64,000 nucleotides of DNA, taken from Atherix ibis. Its lineage: Eukaryota; Arthropoda; Insecta; Diptera; Athericidae. Both the position numbers and the translations under genes were made by a program. This document shows positions 23,612 through 34,960 of this stretch, piece by piece. The notes beneath the pieces were generated by a model, which had not been told where the DNA came from, did not search any database, and saw only the letters and a program-made list of their open reading frames with translations. Every line of letters starts with the position of its first letter. Positions within the stretch are counted from its first letter, which is position 1. The stretch lies in assembly GCA_958298945.1 (NCBI GenBank), contig OY282609.1, positions 61,786,220-61,850,219 on the forward strand, read 5' to 3'.

Positions 23612-24537
23612 ATATATAAGAGCATATCGAATAGTAGTATATGTGTACACATATATTTTCCTTTGTGCAAAACATTATTTAAATCCATGATATAAAATAA
23701 AAGTTAAAGAAAAATCATTTATCTCACATATAACGTTGCTATTCATTATTGGTTTCTTTAAAAAGTTTAATGAACCACACACCAACAAAATCAACTTGGA
23801 TTTTATATTAGCTACTTTACAAACTAATTAAAAAATCCACAAAATTTCTTTGGAAAAATTGATTAATTTTCAATTAATTGAAAGTTTTATTTAAAGTTGT
23901 TTTTCAAAGAATCTGAAATTGCGAATAATATTAAAGTTTGACGTGATATTTTTTTTCTTCTCTTGAATGAGAATAAGTTTTTTTTTGTTTAAAAAGGAAT
24001 GTACTTTTAAATTAAATAATTTTTGTTTAAAAATTATTTGTTCTTTTAACTTGGTCAATAGTATGTCTTGTGCATAATAAAATTAAGAATTGAATTCCGG
24101 GAATTACTAATAAATAACTACAGAACTGTTCATGGAAGAGGATAAACTCTGGAATAACACCAAGATGTTATCAAAAGAACGTTTATTAAATGATCATAAT
24201 ATATTATGAATAATTTCTTATATTATTAATAGTTAAGAATTCATTTTAGGCACTAAATTTTTGTAAATAAATGCATTTCAATTAAAAGTAACTCCGTTCT
24301 TAGAATTGTCAGTAGACGGACAATAACTTTTAAATGAAGCTTAAACGAGTGCATATTGCTTGTACGTGTACATAATTCTGGTGACATCGTCGATGATGAT
24401 GGCAATAATGACAATGACGATGAGATAAATGCAATGAAATGCTCTTGTTACTGTTTACATACAATTTTCTTAAGAAATCCAGAGTGTCCATGTCAATCTT
24501 ATATGAATGTCAATTCATTTGTTTTGGTTTTTATATA
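23612..24537. other. AT-rich non-coding stretch
   Basis: Short GAT/AAT triplet runs occur at 24390-24425. Otherwise AT-rich. No coding sequence recognised. Confidence 0.55.
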
Positions 24538-25815
24538 TAAGTTGTAGTAAAAAGTAATCCATTATTTTGCCAATAGATGGCTTTAGGAGTCTGTATCTCC
24601 CATTTTTGTGCGATCGGGTTGCACTAGACGGCGTTAGAAAGATAAGATTTCGTACTAAAAAAGCTTCTCATACAGTTTTGTGATTACTTGACTCAGTATT
24701 TTTTTAGCACGCGTCAAAACCAACAAAGAGAAAATAGGCCATATTTTACAGTTTCTCTTCGATAAAGACGAAAACGCAAGCCAGGCAGCTGAAAATGTGA
24801 ATAGTGTTTATGGTCCTGATACTGTAACAGTCAATCATGCGCAATTTTGATTTCGTCGATTCCGTTCCGGTAATTTTGATGTCAAAGATGCACCATGCTC
24901 TGGAAGGCCAATTGTCGAAAATGTCAATAAAATAATGGAAATCGTCGAGTCCGACCGTCACGTAAGCACTGTTTCGATTGCCCAGGAGCTAAACATTGCA
25001 CAAAAAAGTGTTTGGAACCACTTAAATAAGGCTGGATACAAAAAGAAGCTCGATGTATGGGTGCCACACGAGTTATCGCAAAAAAACCTCATGGATCGAA
25101 TTTCCATCTGCGAATCGCTGCTGAATCGCAACAATATCGATCCATTTCTGAAGCGGATGGTTACTGGTGATGAAAAGTGGGTCACTTACAACAACGTCAA
25201 GCGACAACGGTCGTGGTCAAATCGCTGTCACCCGGCGCAAGCGGTGGTCAAGCCAGGATTGACAGCCAGAAAGGTTTTGCTGTGTGTTTGGTGGGACTGG
25301 CAGGGAATCATTTACTATGAGCTGCTCCCCTACGGCCGACGCCTATATTCGGACCTATACTGTCAACAATTGGACCGTTTGAAAGAAGCAATCGCCCAGA
25401 AGCGGCCAGCTTTGGCCAATAGGAGTGGAATTGTGTTCCATCAGGACAACGCTAGGCCGCATACATCGATAGTGACTCGCCAAAAGTTCCGGGACCTTGG
25501 TTGGGATGTTCTTATGCATCCACCTTATAGTCCGGACCTGGCACCAAGTGATTACCACCTCTTTCTGTCTATGACGAATGATTTTGCAGGTGAAAAATTC
25601 GCCTCAAGAGAAGATTGTGAAAATCGACTGTCCCAGTTTTTTGCCAATAGGGACGAGGGTTTCTATGAAAGGGGCATTATGAAATTACCTCCAAAATGGT
25701 AACAAGTTACCAAACAAAACGGTGCATATTTGACCTAAATCGTATTATTCTATCTATGCTAAATAAAACCTTCAATTTAATGCAAAAATAATGGATTTCT
25801 TTTTACTACAACTTA
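24538..25815 (+). mobile_element. Mellifera-type mariner element
   Basis: The ends TAAGTTGTAGTAAAAAGTAA and the inverted TTTTTACTACAACTTA are nearly perfect inverted repeats of about 33 bp, next to TA. The internal length of about 1.28 kb is full size. AGATGGCT lies at 24575-24582 just inside the left end. Confidence 0.92.
24713..25738 (+). pseudogene. Mellifera-subfamily transposase, nearly intact (two stops)
   Basis: Frame VKTNKEKIGHILQFLFDK, then ENASQAAENVNSVYGPDTVTVNHAQF, is the mellifera-type first DNA-binding domain. A TGA at 24848-24850 replaces the Trp that precedes FRRFRSGNFDVKD. The frame then stays open for 283 codons through VSTVSIAQELNIAQKSVW, DVWVPHELSQKNLMDR, TGDEKWVTYNNV, FHQDNARPHTS and SPDLAPSDYHLF, keeping all three Asp with 34 residues between the last two. 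A TAA at 25700-25702 replaces a Gln 12 codons before the natural end at 25738. The start codon has been lost. It is the least damaged transposase here by sequence, apart from these point changes. Confidence 0.93.
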
Positions 25816-27676
25816 TATTTAGACAAGAAAGAAACGAGTCACATCTAAAATTGCAAATATTCTAAATAAAATATTCTTCATAGTAACTATTGTATATTCT
25901 TATAAGAAGACTTGTGGATATTATAAAAATAGGGGTGGCATAATATTCGCATTTTATAAAAGACGAACGAATTATTTTCTGAATAATAATTCGTTTTTAT
26001 GAAGTTTTTATATTGTATTTTCAAAGGCAATCTATTTTGTGGGTTGTCCTCCTTTTATGACAAATCTCAGTACATAAAATGTTCAAAATAAATAAATAAA
26101 ATATTAAATTAAAAAAAGCAATCAATAAATTAACAGTTTTTGTTGAGTTTTATTTTTGTAACTGTATGTGCACAGCACTAACCACAATTACCCCTTTTTT
26201 TTTCTTCATATAACCAAATACTAGTAAATTTTGTCACTGGTTGTTATATCGTTCGGTTAGTGGGGGGCTATATTGTTCCACATCAGCCCATCAGTTCATC
26301 AGCTCAACAGTCGATTTGTTTATTGGAATGGGGGGGGGTTCATTTAGTATAATAATTAACTAAAAATGGGAAAAGATTGGGTGGGTGTTAGGGGAATGGA
26401 ATTGAGACGATTGAAATTTATCCGAAAACCATACCATGCCATTTGAAATTAGTTCGACATCTGTTTCGATCGTTAAACCGCTGTCGACTCTTTTAGTGCC
26501 CCATACTTGTTATGATGTTGATTTTTTCCTTCTTTGTCTGAATTTTTGGAAATTATTTATTTTTCCAATTTTGAATTCGTGTACATATCTGTCAGATCCA
26601 AACATAAACTTTATACATTTTTTTGTTGGGAGGGATGGTTCCGATTTAAATTGATCTGATGAGAATGTTACTGCTGTGAATTCTGTTGCTACTGTTGCTC
26701 TTTATTGTTTCTGTTCTATTCATCTCTCTGTTAGGATTGTTCATTTGGCAAGATGATGTTTATTTTTTTTCTTTCGTACAACTGAGTTTTATTTTCTTAG
26801 ATGAATTTTTAATTTACTTACAGACTGCATAACCATTCATAACAGATCACGTCACACCATACGCCCAATCACAATGAGCTCGTCAAATCGATACTGTATG
26901 GAACGCTAAAGACTTAGCAAAGTATTGGCCAAGACAATTGAAATTACTCCATATGGCTTGAACGAGGCGGCCCGGCAGAGTTATTTGTACGAAAGTGTTA
27001 TTGAGATCATAAAACTGTCGCCTCTTAACTACTATGTACTAATTGCATGGGCTCAGATATATAGTATTGTATTATGTTTTGATGTTGATGTCGCCGCTTT
27101 TATCACCTCTGACTTCTCGGTAGAAATCAAATTCACTACGATAAACAGTTCGTTCTTGCCTAAAACTTAACAACTCTCAATAATATATAGTTGTAGTTAT
27201 TATACTTATTTTAGGAGGATTTGGTGTTTGTTAAAATCAGTGTTGCTATTTAGGATTTGGTGCAAGGGTAAAATTGTAATTATAGAATATTCTGCTTCCA
27301 TTAATGGCATCTTGCACATTGCATTTTTCGTTCAATTTATTTTTCTATGCCATTTTGTTTGCATTCACTAAAAAAATAGTGGTAGTTGATATGGACTAAC
27401 AGAACTCGTTACAATATGAGAACAGAAAATTAATTAACAAATGTCCAGAATGATTTTGTGTGTGATGCTTAGCATCTTAAAGACTAGATAGATTATAAGT
27501 CGAACGAGTAAAGTTTATTTTTGGTCTCATTAATATCGAACCTGATGTTTGCATAAATTTTAGTATCATTACATTTTCGAATTACGGAAGGATTATAGGT
27601 GAATTTTAATATGCCAATCTAATGTTTACAGTCTCCTTGCAGAATTTACTTTTTCTATATTTTTTTTCCCTCTAAC
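25816..27676. other. Non-coding stretch, unassigned
   Basis: A ten-base G run lies near 26330. An open frame at 26925-27170 (MAKTIEITPYGLNEAARQ) has no family I recognise. On the minus strand a splice-donor-like CT/GTAAGTAAAT falls at about 26810-26822, which could end a non-coding exon, but no matching coding frame was found. Confidence 0.4.
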
Positions 27677-27678
27677 TA

Positions 27679-28847
27679 TTGGGCAAAAGTTATAACCGTT
27701 TTTTATGATCCTAGGTAAAAAAATTTTTTCTTCAGAAATGATGAATAGTACAATATCTTCTTTTAAATGATTCCATTGTATAAAGGATGCTTTTCCTCAA
27801 CTTTCTATTCAGTTTTGGCCTGGCCAGAGTACAGTGAAGAGCCCTTGTATTTTTTCAAAATGTCGGTCGATAAAGTGCATTTACGTCATTGTTTACTTTA
27901 TGAATTCCGTAAAGACAATACCGCGAGTGTGGCAACCAAAAACATTTGCGAAGTGTATGGAGCAGATGTCCGCAAAGTTCGACAGGTACGAAGATGGTTT
28001 ACAAAATTCCGATCTGGGGATTTTTCACTAATTGATAAACCACGTACCGGGCGGCCATTGAAGTCTGATGACGACAAGTTAAAAGTCATAATTGACACCA
28101 ATCCACGTCTAACACCTAGGGAGATCAACCAAACAACCGTATTAAGACATTTGAAGCGTATGGGGATGGTTTCGCGGTACGACGTTTGGATACCTCATCA
28201 ATTGTCGAGTGCGAGACAAAAACATGAACCTTTTTTGCATCGTTTGGTAACGGGAGATGAGAAATGGGTCGTGTACAATAACGTGACAAGAAAAAGACTA
28301 AAATCTTTCGAAAACCGAAATCCATTAAAAAAAAGTTATGCTTTGTGTTTGGTGGGAATGTAAGGGTATTGTGTATTTTAAACTCTTTGAACGTAATCAG
28401 ACAATTACAGCAGATCGATATTGTCAACAATTATCAAAATTGAACATCGCCCTTCAAAAGGATAGACGATGATTTGGTAAACAGAAAAGGGGTAGTGTTT
28501 TATCACAACAACGCGCGACCACATGTGGCTAAGATGACCCAACACAAGCTAAATGAGTTGAATTGGGATGTTATCAAGCATCCACCGTATTCTCCAGATC
28601 TTGCTCCTTCCAATTTTCATTTATTCCGATCACTGCAAAATTTTTTAAATGATAAAAAATTTGATACAATAGAGCAGGTAAAAACATCCCTTACTATTGT
28701 ATATTTTTCGCATCAAAATCCACGGAATTTTATACTAATGATATTAGTAAGTTGATAGGAAGATGGGTGAAGGTTATAATACAAATCTAAAAAAAAAAAT
28801 GTTTAATTGCATATGTAAAAAACGGTCATAACTTTTGCATTCAACAA
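27679..28847 (+). mobile_element. Mariner-like element, family C, second copy
   Basis: Left end TTGGGCAAAAGTTATAACCG has lost six bases (TTGGTG) relative to the 12492 copy. The right end is GGTCATAACTTTTGCATTCA. TA borders both sides. An older remnant starts immediately to the right. Confidence 0.88.
27860..28755 (+). pseudogene. Family C transposase pseudogene, two catalytic Asp lost
   Basis: The ATG at 27860 begins MSVDKVHLRHCLLYEFRKD and the whole first DNA-binding domain is present, unlike the 12.7-kb copy (YGADVRKVRQVRRWFTKFRSGDFS). Two in-frame deletions remove ALMLGV of the second helix-turn-helix and 14 residues after IPHQLS. The first motif VTGDEKWVVYNN is intact. A frameshift lies near 28300. 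In the C-terminal frame the second Asp is Asn (YHNNARPH) and the third is Asn (APSNFHLF, AAT at 28612-28614). Confidence 0.9.
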
Positions 28848-28849
28848 TA

Positions 28850-29190
28850 TTATATGTGGAAAACAAACGTTGTTCAGGGAGGGTTTCAACATTAAAAACT
28901 GATGAAAATATGGAACAAGTGTGAGCTCTTGGAAGGTGGTCAGACTGTTGACTAACATTGAATCTGATGAGAAATCCTCGAAAGGCTCAGAAAAAAGGGT
29001 TCTTTATGTCAAAACGGATATTAGAGACGCGTTCCACCTTCCAGCACCAGTACGAGAAGTGGAAAAAACGCGCTTATCGAAGTTTAGTTGTCCTATGGAA
29101 AAACATTGAAGGGATAACATAGATTTATAAAAATTAAATAATATTGTTGTAAAAAAAAACCCCACCATTTTACCGCACCTCGTAAATGTC
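28850..29190 (+). repeat. Remnant sharing sequence with the 21.5-kb mariner remnant
   Basis: GGAAAACAAACGTTGTTCAG, then CAACATTAAAAACTGATGAAAATATGG with small changes, matches 21745-21810. The right side ends CACCTCGTA near 29180, like the inverted form of the TACGAGAGGTG end at 21519. These look like two degraded members of one family, with a central deletion here. Confidence 0.5.
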
Positions 29191-29900
29191 ATTAGTAATT
29201 ATAAATTTGAACACTACATTGAAATCGCCCTATTATAATAAGTTTAATTTAGTAATGAAACTTTTTTGTTTTTAATATAAATTAGCTGGTATTTAACAAA
29301 AAGTAGATCATAAATTTTTACAAGAAAAGCTAATCAAATAAAAATGTCAACATTTCTATTTTAAGGATACATACTTATATGCATGTACTTATTTATGAGT
29401 AAGTTATTTATTATCGTTTCATATACTAATTCAGTAGAGCAATGATTCAGATCAAATTTAATGATTATTTGACTTTTGGAAGTAAAAAAAAAAATACATT
29501 GAATAGAAAAGAAATTCCATAATTTTGTGGAGAAAAAAAAACCGAAATAAATGCTCATACATTTAGTATGTAGTAAATCAAAATGAAATTATGGATTTTT
29601 ACTGCGCCATATGGCAAAAGTAATATTATTTATTCCAATTCTTTTTCTGCTATTCTTAGTTCATATTTTATAACAGTCGATTTTTTTACCCTATGATAAT
29701 AATATATTATAGTTTTTTTCCTCCTAATATGAGCATAAGTTATTAATTTATTCATTTATAATCTGTAGATATTCATATGGAAGAATTGATATTTTTTAAA
29801 AGGATAATACTTTTGCAAATAGTGCTGTAAAATTGTAGATGTTCAATTAATAATTAAATTTAATTGATTAATGAAAATCACCATGAGTAACTTTATTGTG
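29191..29900. other. AT-rich non-coding stretch
   Basis: Homopolymer-rich, with no frame or repeat worth naming. Confidence 0.6.
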
Positions 29901-29910
29901 AATATAGGAC

Positions 29911-30354
29911 GTGGTATTACAAAAAAAATGTCGCACGGACTTAAATAACGTGAATGGGGCTGTGAAAGTAAAGGAATTATTTTTTGCGACAAAACTCGTT
30001 AATGGATATGACCGCGTGACAAATGTGTTTTCATGGTGGAGTACGCAAACGCCTGCAATGTCCGATCGGTCACGAAGAATCTTTTCCGAAGCCTTTCAAG
30101 AAGCTTTAATGGCTCACAAAATCCTCACTTGCCCCACAACTTTATTAGTTTACGATATTAAAGACCTCTCTGACCGCGGGGTATCTTTCAGTGTTTCTCG
30201 TTCCTCCAGAAATGCTTTATGTCACCGAAAAATTTTGGCTTTAATAAGAAATGTTCTCCATAGGCTCGTTGCAACTTTTTCCCATAGGCTTGTTGCAAAT
30301 TTAATAGCATATCGTTCCTCAAAATATCATGGTTCCAAAGGATTACGTGGTTGA
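29911..30354 (+). CDS. Unrecognised 147-codon open frame, possibly retroelement-derived
   Basis: The frame is longer and less AT-rich than its surroundings. I do not recognise it securely. EAFQEALMAHKIL followed by LLVYDIKDLSDRGVSFSV loosely resembles the entry to the RNase H region of Ty3/gypsy polyproteins (AFQ-KALL...YDP...DASDxGVGAVL), but the key residues are not convincingly present. Two direct repeats lie at its end: CATAGGCTCGTTGCAA/CATAGGCTTGTTGCAA and TAGCATATCGTTCCTCAAAA (about 30305 and 30355). Treat as hypothetical. Confidence 0.2.
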   Translation: MVLQKKCRTDLNNVNGAVKVKELFFATKLVNGYDRVTNVFSWWSTQTPAMSDRSRRIFSEAFQEALMAHKILTCPTTLLVYDIKDLSDRGVSFSVSRSSRNALCHRKILALIRNVLHRLVATFSHRLVANLIAYRSSKYHGSKGLRG

Positions 30355-30665
30355 TAGCATATCGTTCCTCAAAATAAACACAGCTCTAAAGGGTCGCATA
30401 GTTACCGGACGAGGTTCAAACTCTTACTGCCCAACTAAGAAGGACTGACGTTCAAACTAGATGGAGTAAACTCCACTTTGTTGCCAGATTGCGCTCATAT
30501 ACCACACCTCATATGAAATAATTTCAAAATATTTTTATTTTTAACAATATTTCGTACATTTTTATAATTTTCTTTCTAGATCCTGTAAATTTCAATTTAA
30601 TCGATTAACTAAAAAATAATCAATCTTCAATATTTAATGTAAAGAATTTATTTTCTTAAACTTAC

Positions 30666-30801
30666 CAACAACAACCATGTCTCCATGATCTGATACTGTT
30701 TGGAAAGAGGGTGCTTCTGCTGAAACTTCACAACGATAACGTCCAGTCGATGCTAAATTGACATGATCTAGCAATACTACAATGTCAGTGGAGTTATTGA
30801 A
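30666..30801 (-). CDS. beat: Internal exon of a beaten-path (beat) family gene
   Basis: A 136-bp exon encoding the second half of an immunoglobulin domain: FNNSTDIVVLLDHVNLAST, then GRYRCEVSAEAPSFQTVSDH, then GDMVVV. The GRYRCEVSAEAPSFQT stretch, with the Y-x-C of the Ig fold, is the hallmark of the beat family, secreted or membrane-bound axon-guidance proteins that bind Side-family receptors in flies. On the minus strand the exon is preceded by a pyrimidine-rich TTTTTATTACAG acceptor and followed by a strong GTAAGT donor at 30665-30660. The frame is open throughout, with no transposon features. The paralogue cannot be fixed. I did not find the flanking exons (first half of this Ig domain, second Ig domain). 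The rest of the gene probably lies outside the window or in pieces I failed to see. Confidence 0.85.
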
Positions 30802-30904
30802 CTGTAATAAAAATGCAGTAAAATTTTCTTTATTAATATTAAAAGAGATCAAAAACCTTAGCTTATAAACAAACTACGCAAGAGTATAATGACCTCGGAA
30901 CAAA

Positions 30905-32186
30905 TAAAGAGTTTTCGAATAAGAGTGATATGATTTCTTTAAAAAAAAAACACACTAATTGTTAAGGAAATTCAAATGTTTTTTATTTAATGTGAAGTAC
31001 AAGCGATACAATTAAGTTCTGAATAAAACGTCATTCAAATGGCCTTCACGACTTCTTTACCCAATTTTCGAGCACTTTTTCCACTAAATCAAGTCGTATG
31101 TCATGAATAAGCATGTTCAATATTGACTTCTAAAGCTTGAAGAGAGTCTGGTTTATTGCTACACACCAATGACTTCAAATAATCCTACAAGAAATAGTCT
31201 AATGGTGTTAAATCACAACTTCTTGGAGGCCATTCAATGTCACAATTTCTTGAAATAATCGAATCTCCAAACTTTTCTCGCAATAATTCGGTTGTTGCAC
31301 GTGCTGTGTGGCACGTAGCCCCGTCTTGTTGGAACCAGATGTTGTCAAGATCAACTTCTTCCAATTTCGGCCATAAAAAGTTGGTTATCATCGATCTATA
31401 CCGCTCTCCATTGACAGTAACGGTGTTACAAGCTTCATTTCGAAATAAGTACGGACCAATGATTCCACCAGACCAAAAACCACACAAAACTGTCAATTTA
31501 GGTGAATGTAAGGGGTGTTCATGAATAATTTGTGGGTTTTCTTCGCACCAGAATCGACAGTTTTGTTTATTTACCGCACCACTCAGATGAAAGTGAGCCT
31601 CATCGGAGAAGATTATTTTCTTAAAAAAATCGTTATCGTTTTCAAGTTGTTCCAAGACAAAATCAGCAAATTCACGACGTTTACGGTGGTCCAATGGCTT
31701 CAGTTTTTGAGTGATAACAATTTTATATGGATGCAAGACCAAATCCTTTCTCAAAATCCGCCAGTTTGTGGTTTGAGACAGTCCCAATTCTTGAGAACGT
31801 CTTGGAATCCAAGACGTTCTCTTCGATTAATGAAATATTGATGCCTGAACGGCAGCAATATTTTCATTACTTCGAGCGGTTCTTTGTCTTATTGGCACTT
31901 GAACATTATGTAAAGAAAATGTGTGCTCGAATTTTTTAACAATTCGACGAATAGCGAGCACAGTTGGACGATTATTACGACCATAAAATGGCAAAAGCGG
32001 ACGAAAAGTTGCAATTGGAGAACGATTATTTTGATATTAAAATTGAATAATTTGTAAACGTGGTTTTTGCGTATATCTCTTTAAGATGAAATTGTAAACT
32101 AAATAAAAAGACATGATCTGTCTTGTCATAATATAAATGGCCGAAACGTCACTTAGAAATCATATCACTCTTATTGGGAAACCCTA
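30905..32186 (-). mobile_element. Rosa-like DD41D mariner, longest copy
   Basis: The left end AGAGTTTTCGAATAAGAGTG and right end CACTCTTATTGGGAAACCCT form inverted repeats beside TA. At about 1.28 kb it looks full length. It lies in the presumed intron of the beat-family gene, with its left end about 104 bp upstream of that gene's 3' splice site and the same transcriptional orientation. Confidence 0.9.
31014..32110 (-). pseudogene. Rosa-like (DD41D) mariner transposase pseudogene
   Basis: Reading the minus strand, the N-terminal part includes FYGRNNRPTVLAIRRIVKKF and QRTARSNENIAAVQ. A frameshift near 31830 precedes LGLSQTTNWRILRKDLVLHP. The open core (200 codons) contains IIFSDEAHFHLSG with the first Asp, NKQNCRFWCEENPQ, WFQQDGATCHTA with the second Asp and SCDLTPLDYFL with the third. 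Counting gives 41 residues between the last two Asp, the signature I associate with the rosa group described from tephritid flies. A TAG then replaces Trp of FLW. The C terminus is frameshifted near 31110 and earlier has a TAA in the QF*YQNNRSP segment. Confidence 0.88.
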
Positions 32187-34960
32187 TAGTAGTCGATAAA
32201 ATCTGTTAAGTTATTTTTAATCTCATGTGAGGATTCCAAGTAATTGCTTTATTTAAACATAGTCGCAGGTAGCTTACTTTATTACTTGATAGGATGATAT
32301 TGGCAAAAAGGTATATACATATCTTGGAGATTGTGGGTATGGGATTTTAAGTTTCTGGAAGCTATTTTGACATTTAAGCTGGATGTAATAATAGCGGTAT
32401 CATACGCATAAGTGGTTGTCATAGATTTTGCATTAGTTGAGAATGTCGTAAGAACATTCTACAAAAAATACTATCTCGAGGAAGCTGTAATAAGGAATAT
32501 TTCAGAATAGTCAGTATCCAACAGCTACTTTGAAATTATGTTGGTAAAGATATGATTTCAAAACAAGAAAATATGCGAAGAGAAGGAAGCCTTTAAATTT
32601 TTTAGATCAGTGTAGGATACTACACGATTAATGGTATGTGATATATCAAGGAGCTCTTTTTGACTGTAGACTTGTCGCTTAAGAGAGGATGCAACATAAT
32701 CAACTACCCAACGACATTGTTGGATTGTAGAGTGTTCCTATCGAAAAACAAATTAATAATAAGGGATACTTTTACACTCATCAAGAATTGGTGAAAATTT
32801 TTTAAAAATGGGTTTTTTAATTATTTTTCTACGGTTTTAGAATAAGCTAATATGTCTACATCTTTTGAGGAATTAACGATGTTTTTTGCCTTGAGGATTA
32901 TTTTAGTGATGGAGTTGAGTTGCGCGGAAATAGGTTGAACGAAGCGCTTTTTAACGAATTTGTTGTGAAAACAATATTTTTTTTTGAAATTTTTTTGTTA
33001 ATTGTTTAGTCATAAACAGAATAGATTACATTTATAATTTCGTCTGGGGTTAACATTTTTTGCGGCACTAAAATAATGGGCTTTTGGTACAAATACTATT
33101 CAATAAAATTGAAATCCGGACAATTTTTTTCTTCGATAACTCTATTTTTTTAATAAGTATAAATAATTTTTATTCTTTTAAAAAATATTTCGAAATAAAG
33201 AGTACCTTTTTATGATTCGATACAAGTTTTTGCTATTTTTCCAAAATTATATATATTATTCCCAATTCTCGATAGCAAATAAAATGCTGTACACTATCTT
33301 GAAGAATTTACATTTAAAAGTTTACAAAAATATAAAGATAAGCTCAGTAAATTCATTTTCAAATTCATAAATTTCCTTTTATGTTCAAATATTATAAAAT
33401 AGATAAAACCTTTTAATAAATAAATTAACCTTTTTATTGTAAAAAATCTATTTAATTCCCAAAATCAAGAATATTTTACAAGGTTAGAAAAAAATATATT
33501 TTGAAAATGTTGGTTGCTTTCAAAATATTGGTAAACATGATTTTATTATAATAAACAAAGGTATATGGTGTTCTTGAGGTTGGGAAAACTTTTAAGTCGT
33601 TCAAATGTTAAATTAAGGATATTCATTACAAAGAAAGAAAAATTCTTCATATAGTAAAGGGTGGATACTCTACAATTTAACCAAATACAATCACAGATGA
33701 ATAAATGAAATTTATGTGTACACAGTTTAGTTGGGGATATTTTATCTTCCGAAACTGAGAATTTAGATACTGACAAAAACAATAAATTTGAATAAGTAAC
33801 CGCCTGTTTGATGTTTTTGAACATTAAGCAGGATTTCTTCTTTTATTTTAACTCTTCTGTAAGATTTCGTGATTTCTTCCGGAATATCATACATTTATAG
33901 GACGGATTTAATACATTTTCATTTTATTTATGTGGTTGTTAATAATACCTCTGAGAACGAAGATGTCCTTCATCATAAAGACTTGTCTTTGGAAAATAAG
34001 ATTTAAGAAAATAGAAATCAAGAATTTTCATTTTAAAAAGCTTTTTCAGGGATTATATGTTACATTTTTAAGTTTAAATATTATTTTATAAAGTGGTAGC
34101 AATATTTTCATTTACAGAAGACTTATTATTATAACAATTATAAAGAATTTTAAGGAAAATAATTTTTTTTCTTCTAGTTAATTAATTAAAAATTCTAAAA
34201 TAAAAATTTAATAAAATGTGGATTAACCAACATACAAATTGATAATAATAAATGAAAAAGTCTTGTTTTTGTCAATAAGAATTAATTAATAATATTTAAG
34301 TTTTTTTTTCAAATGAAAATTTTCTCATGAATTTATTATCCTTTTCTAATTTTGTCAAAATATTTCAAATATCCACTAAGATTGTGTTGCTCCCACACGA
34401 TATGATATAATAAAGAAGCTTTAGTGTAGAGTCGGGAATAATATTAGTCCTACGTCTTTTTCGGATTCTAGTTAAAGGTGACTAGTAGGAAAAATTGGAA
34501 GTAATAAATGGGAATATGTTGAATTTGTGATGTTGGTTCGATATTACAATTATTTAGATTGACAACTTAAGAAATATAAATAAATCAAATGAACATCAAA
34601 AATTTCGGAAAAGGAAGAATTTATGAAAATGACAGGTAAAATTAAGAAACATGAACAAACTCAATTTTATGTCATTGTCACCTGTTCAAGTCTTTTCAAA
34701 TTACTTAATTGTAAACAATTTTGTCAATATTTCAGCAAATACATTTTAATTAAAATAAGTTAGATTTTATTGTGAATCTCTTCATTGTTTGTATATCACT
34801 TGTTCAAATAATAAAATAAAATTTTCTATTTAATTATAGTATATTTAATCTTACTAACAAGAATTTAATTAAAAAAAAAAATCTGAAAATTAGCTAATAA
34901 CTTTTCCATGTTAGTATATAAACATTTTTAGCTAGGAATTATAGATAATCCCTTTGTTAT
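32187..34960. other. AT-rich non-coding stretch
   Basis: Part of the longest transposon-free region of the window. Very AT-rich, no coding frames with recognisable motifs. Confidence 0.55.

Noticed and set aside
26810..27170. A further beat exon ending at a GTAAGTAAAT donor
   Set aside because: The minus-strand frames before the donor have stops and show no Ig features; the donor may be fortuitous.
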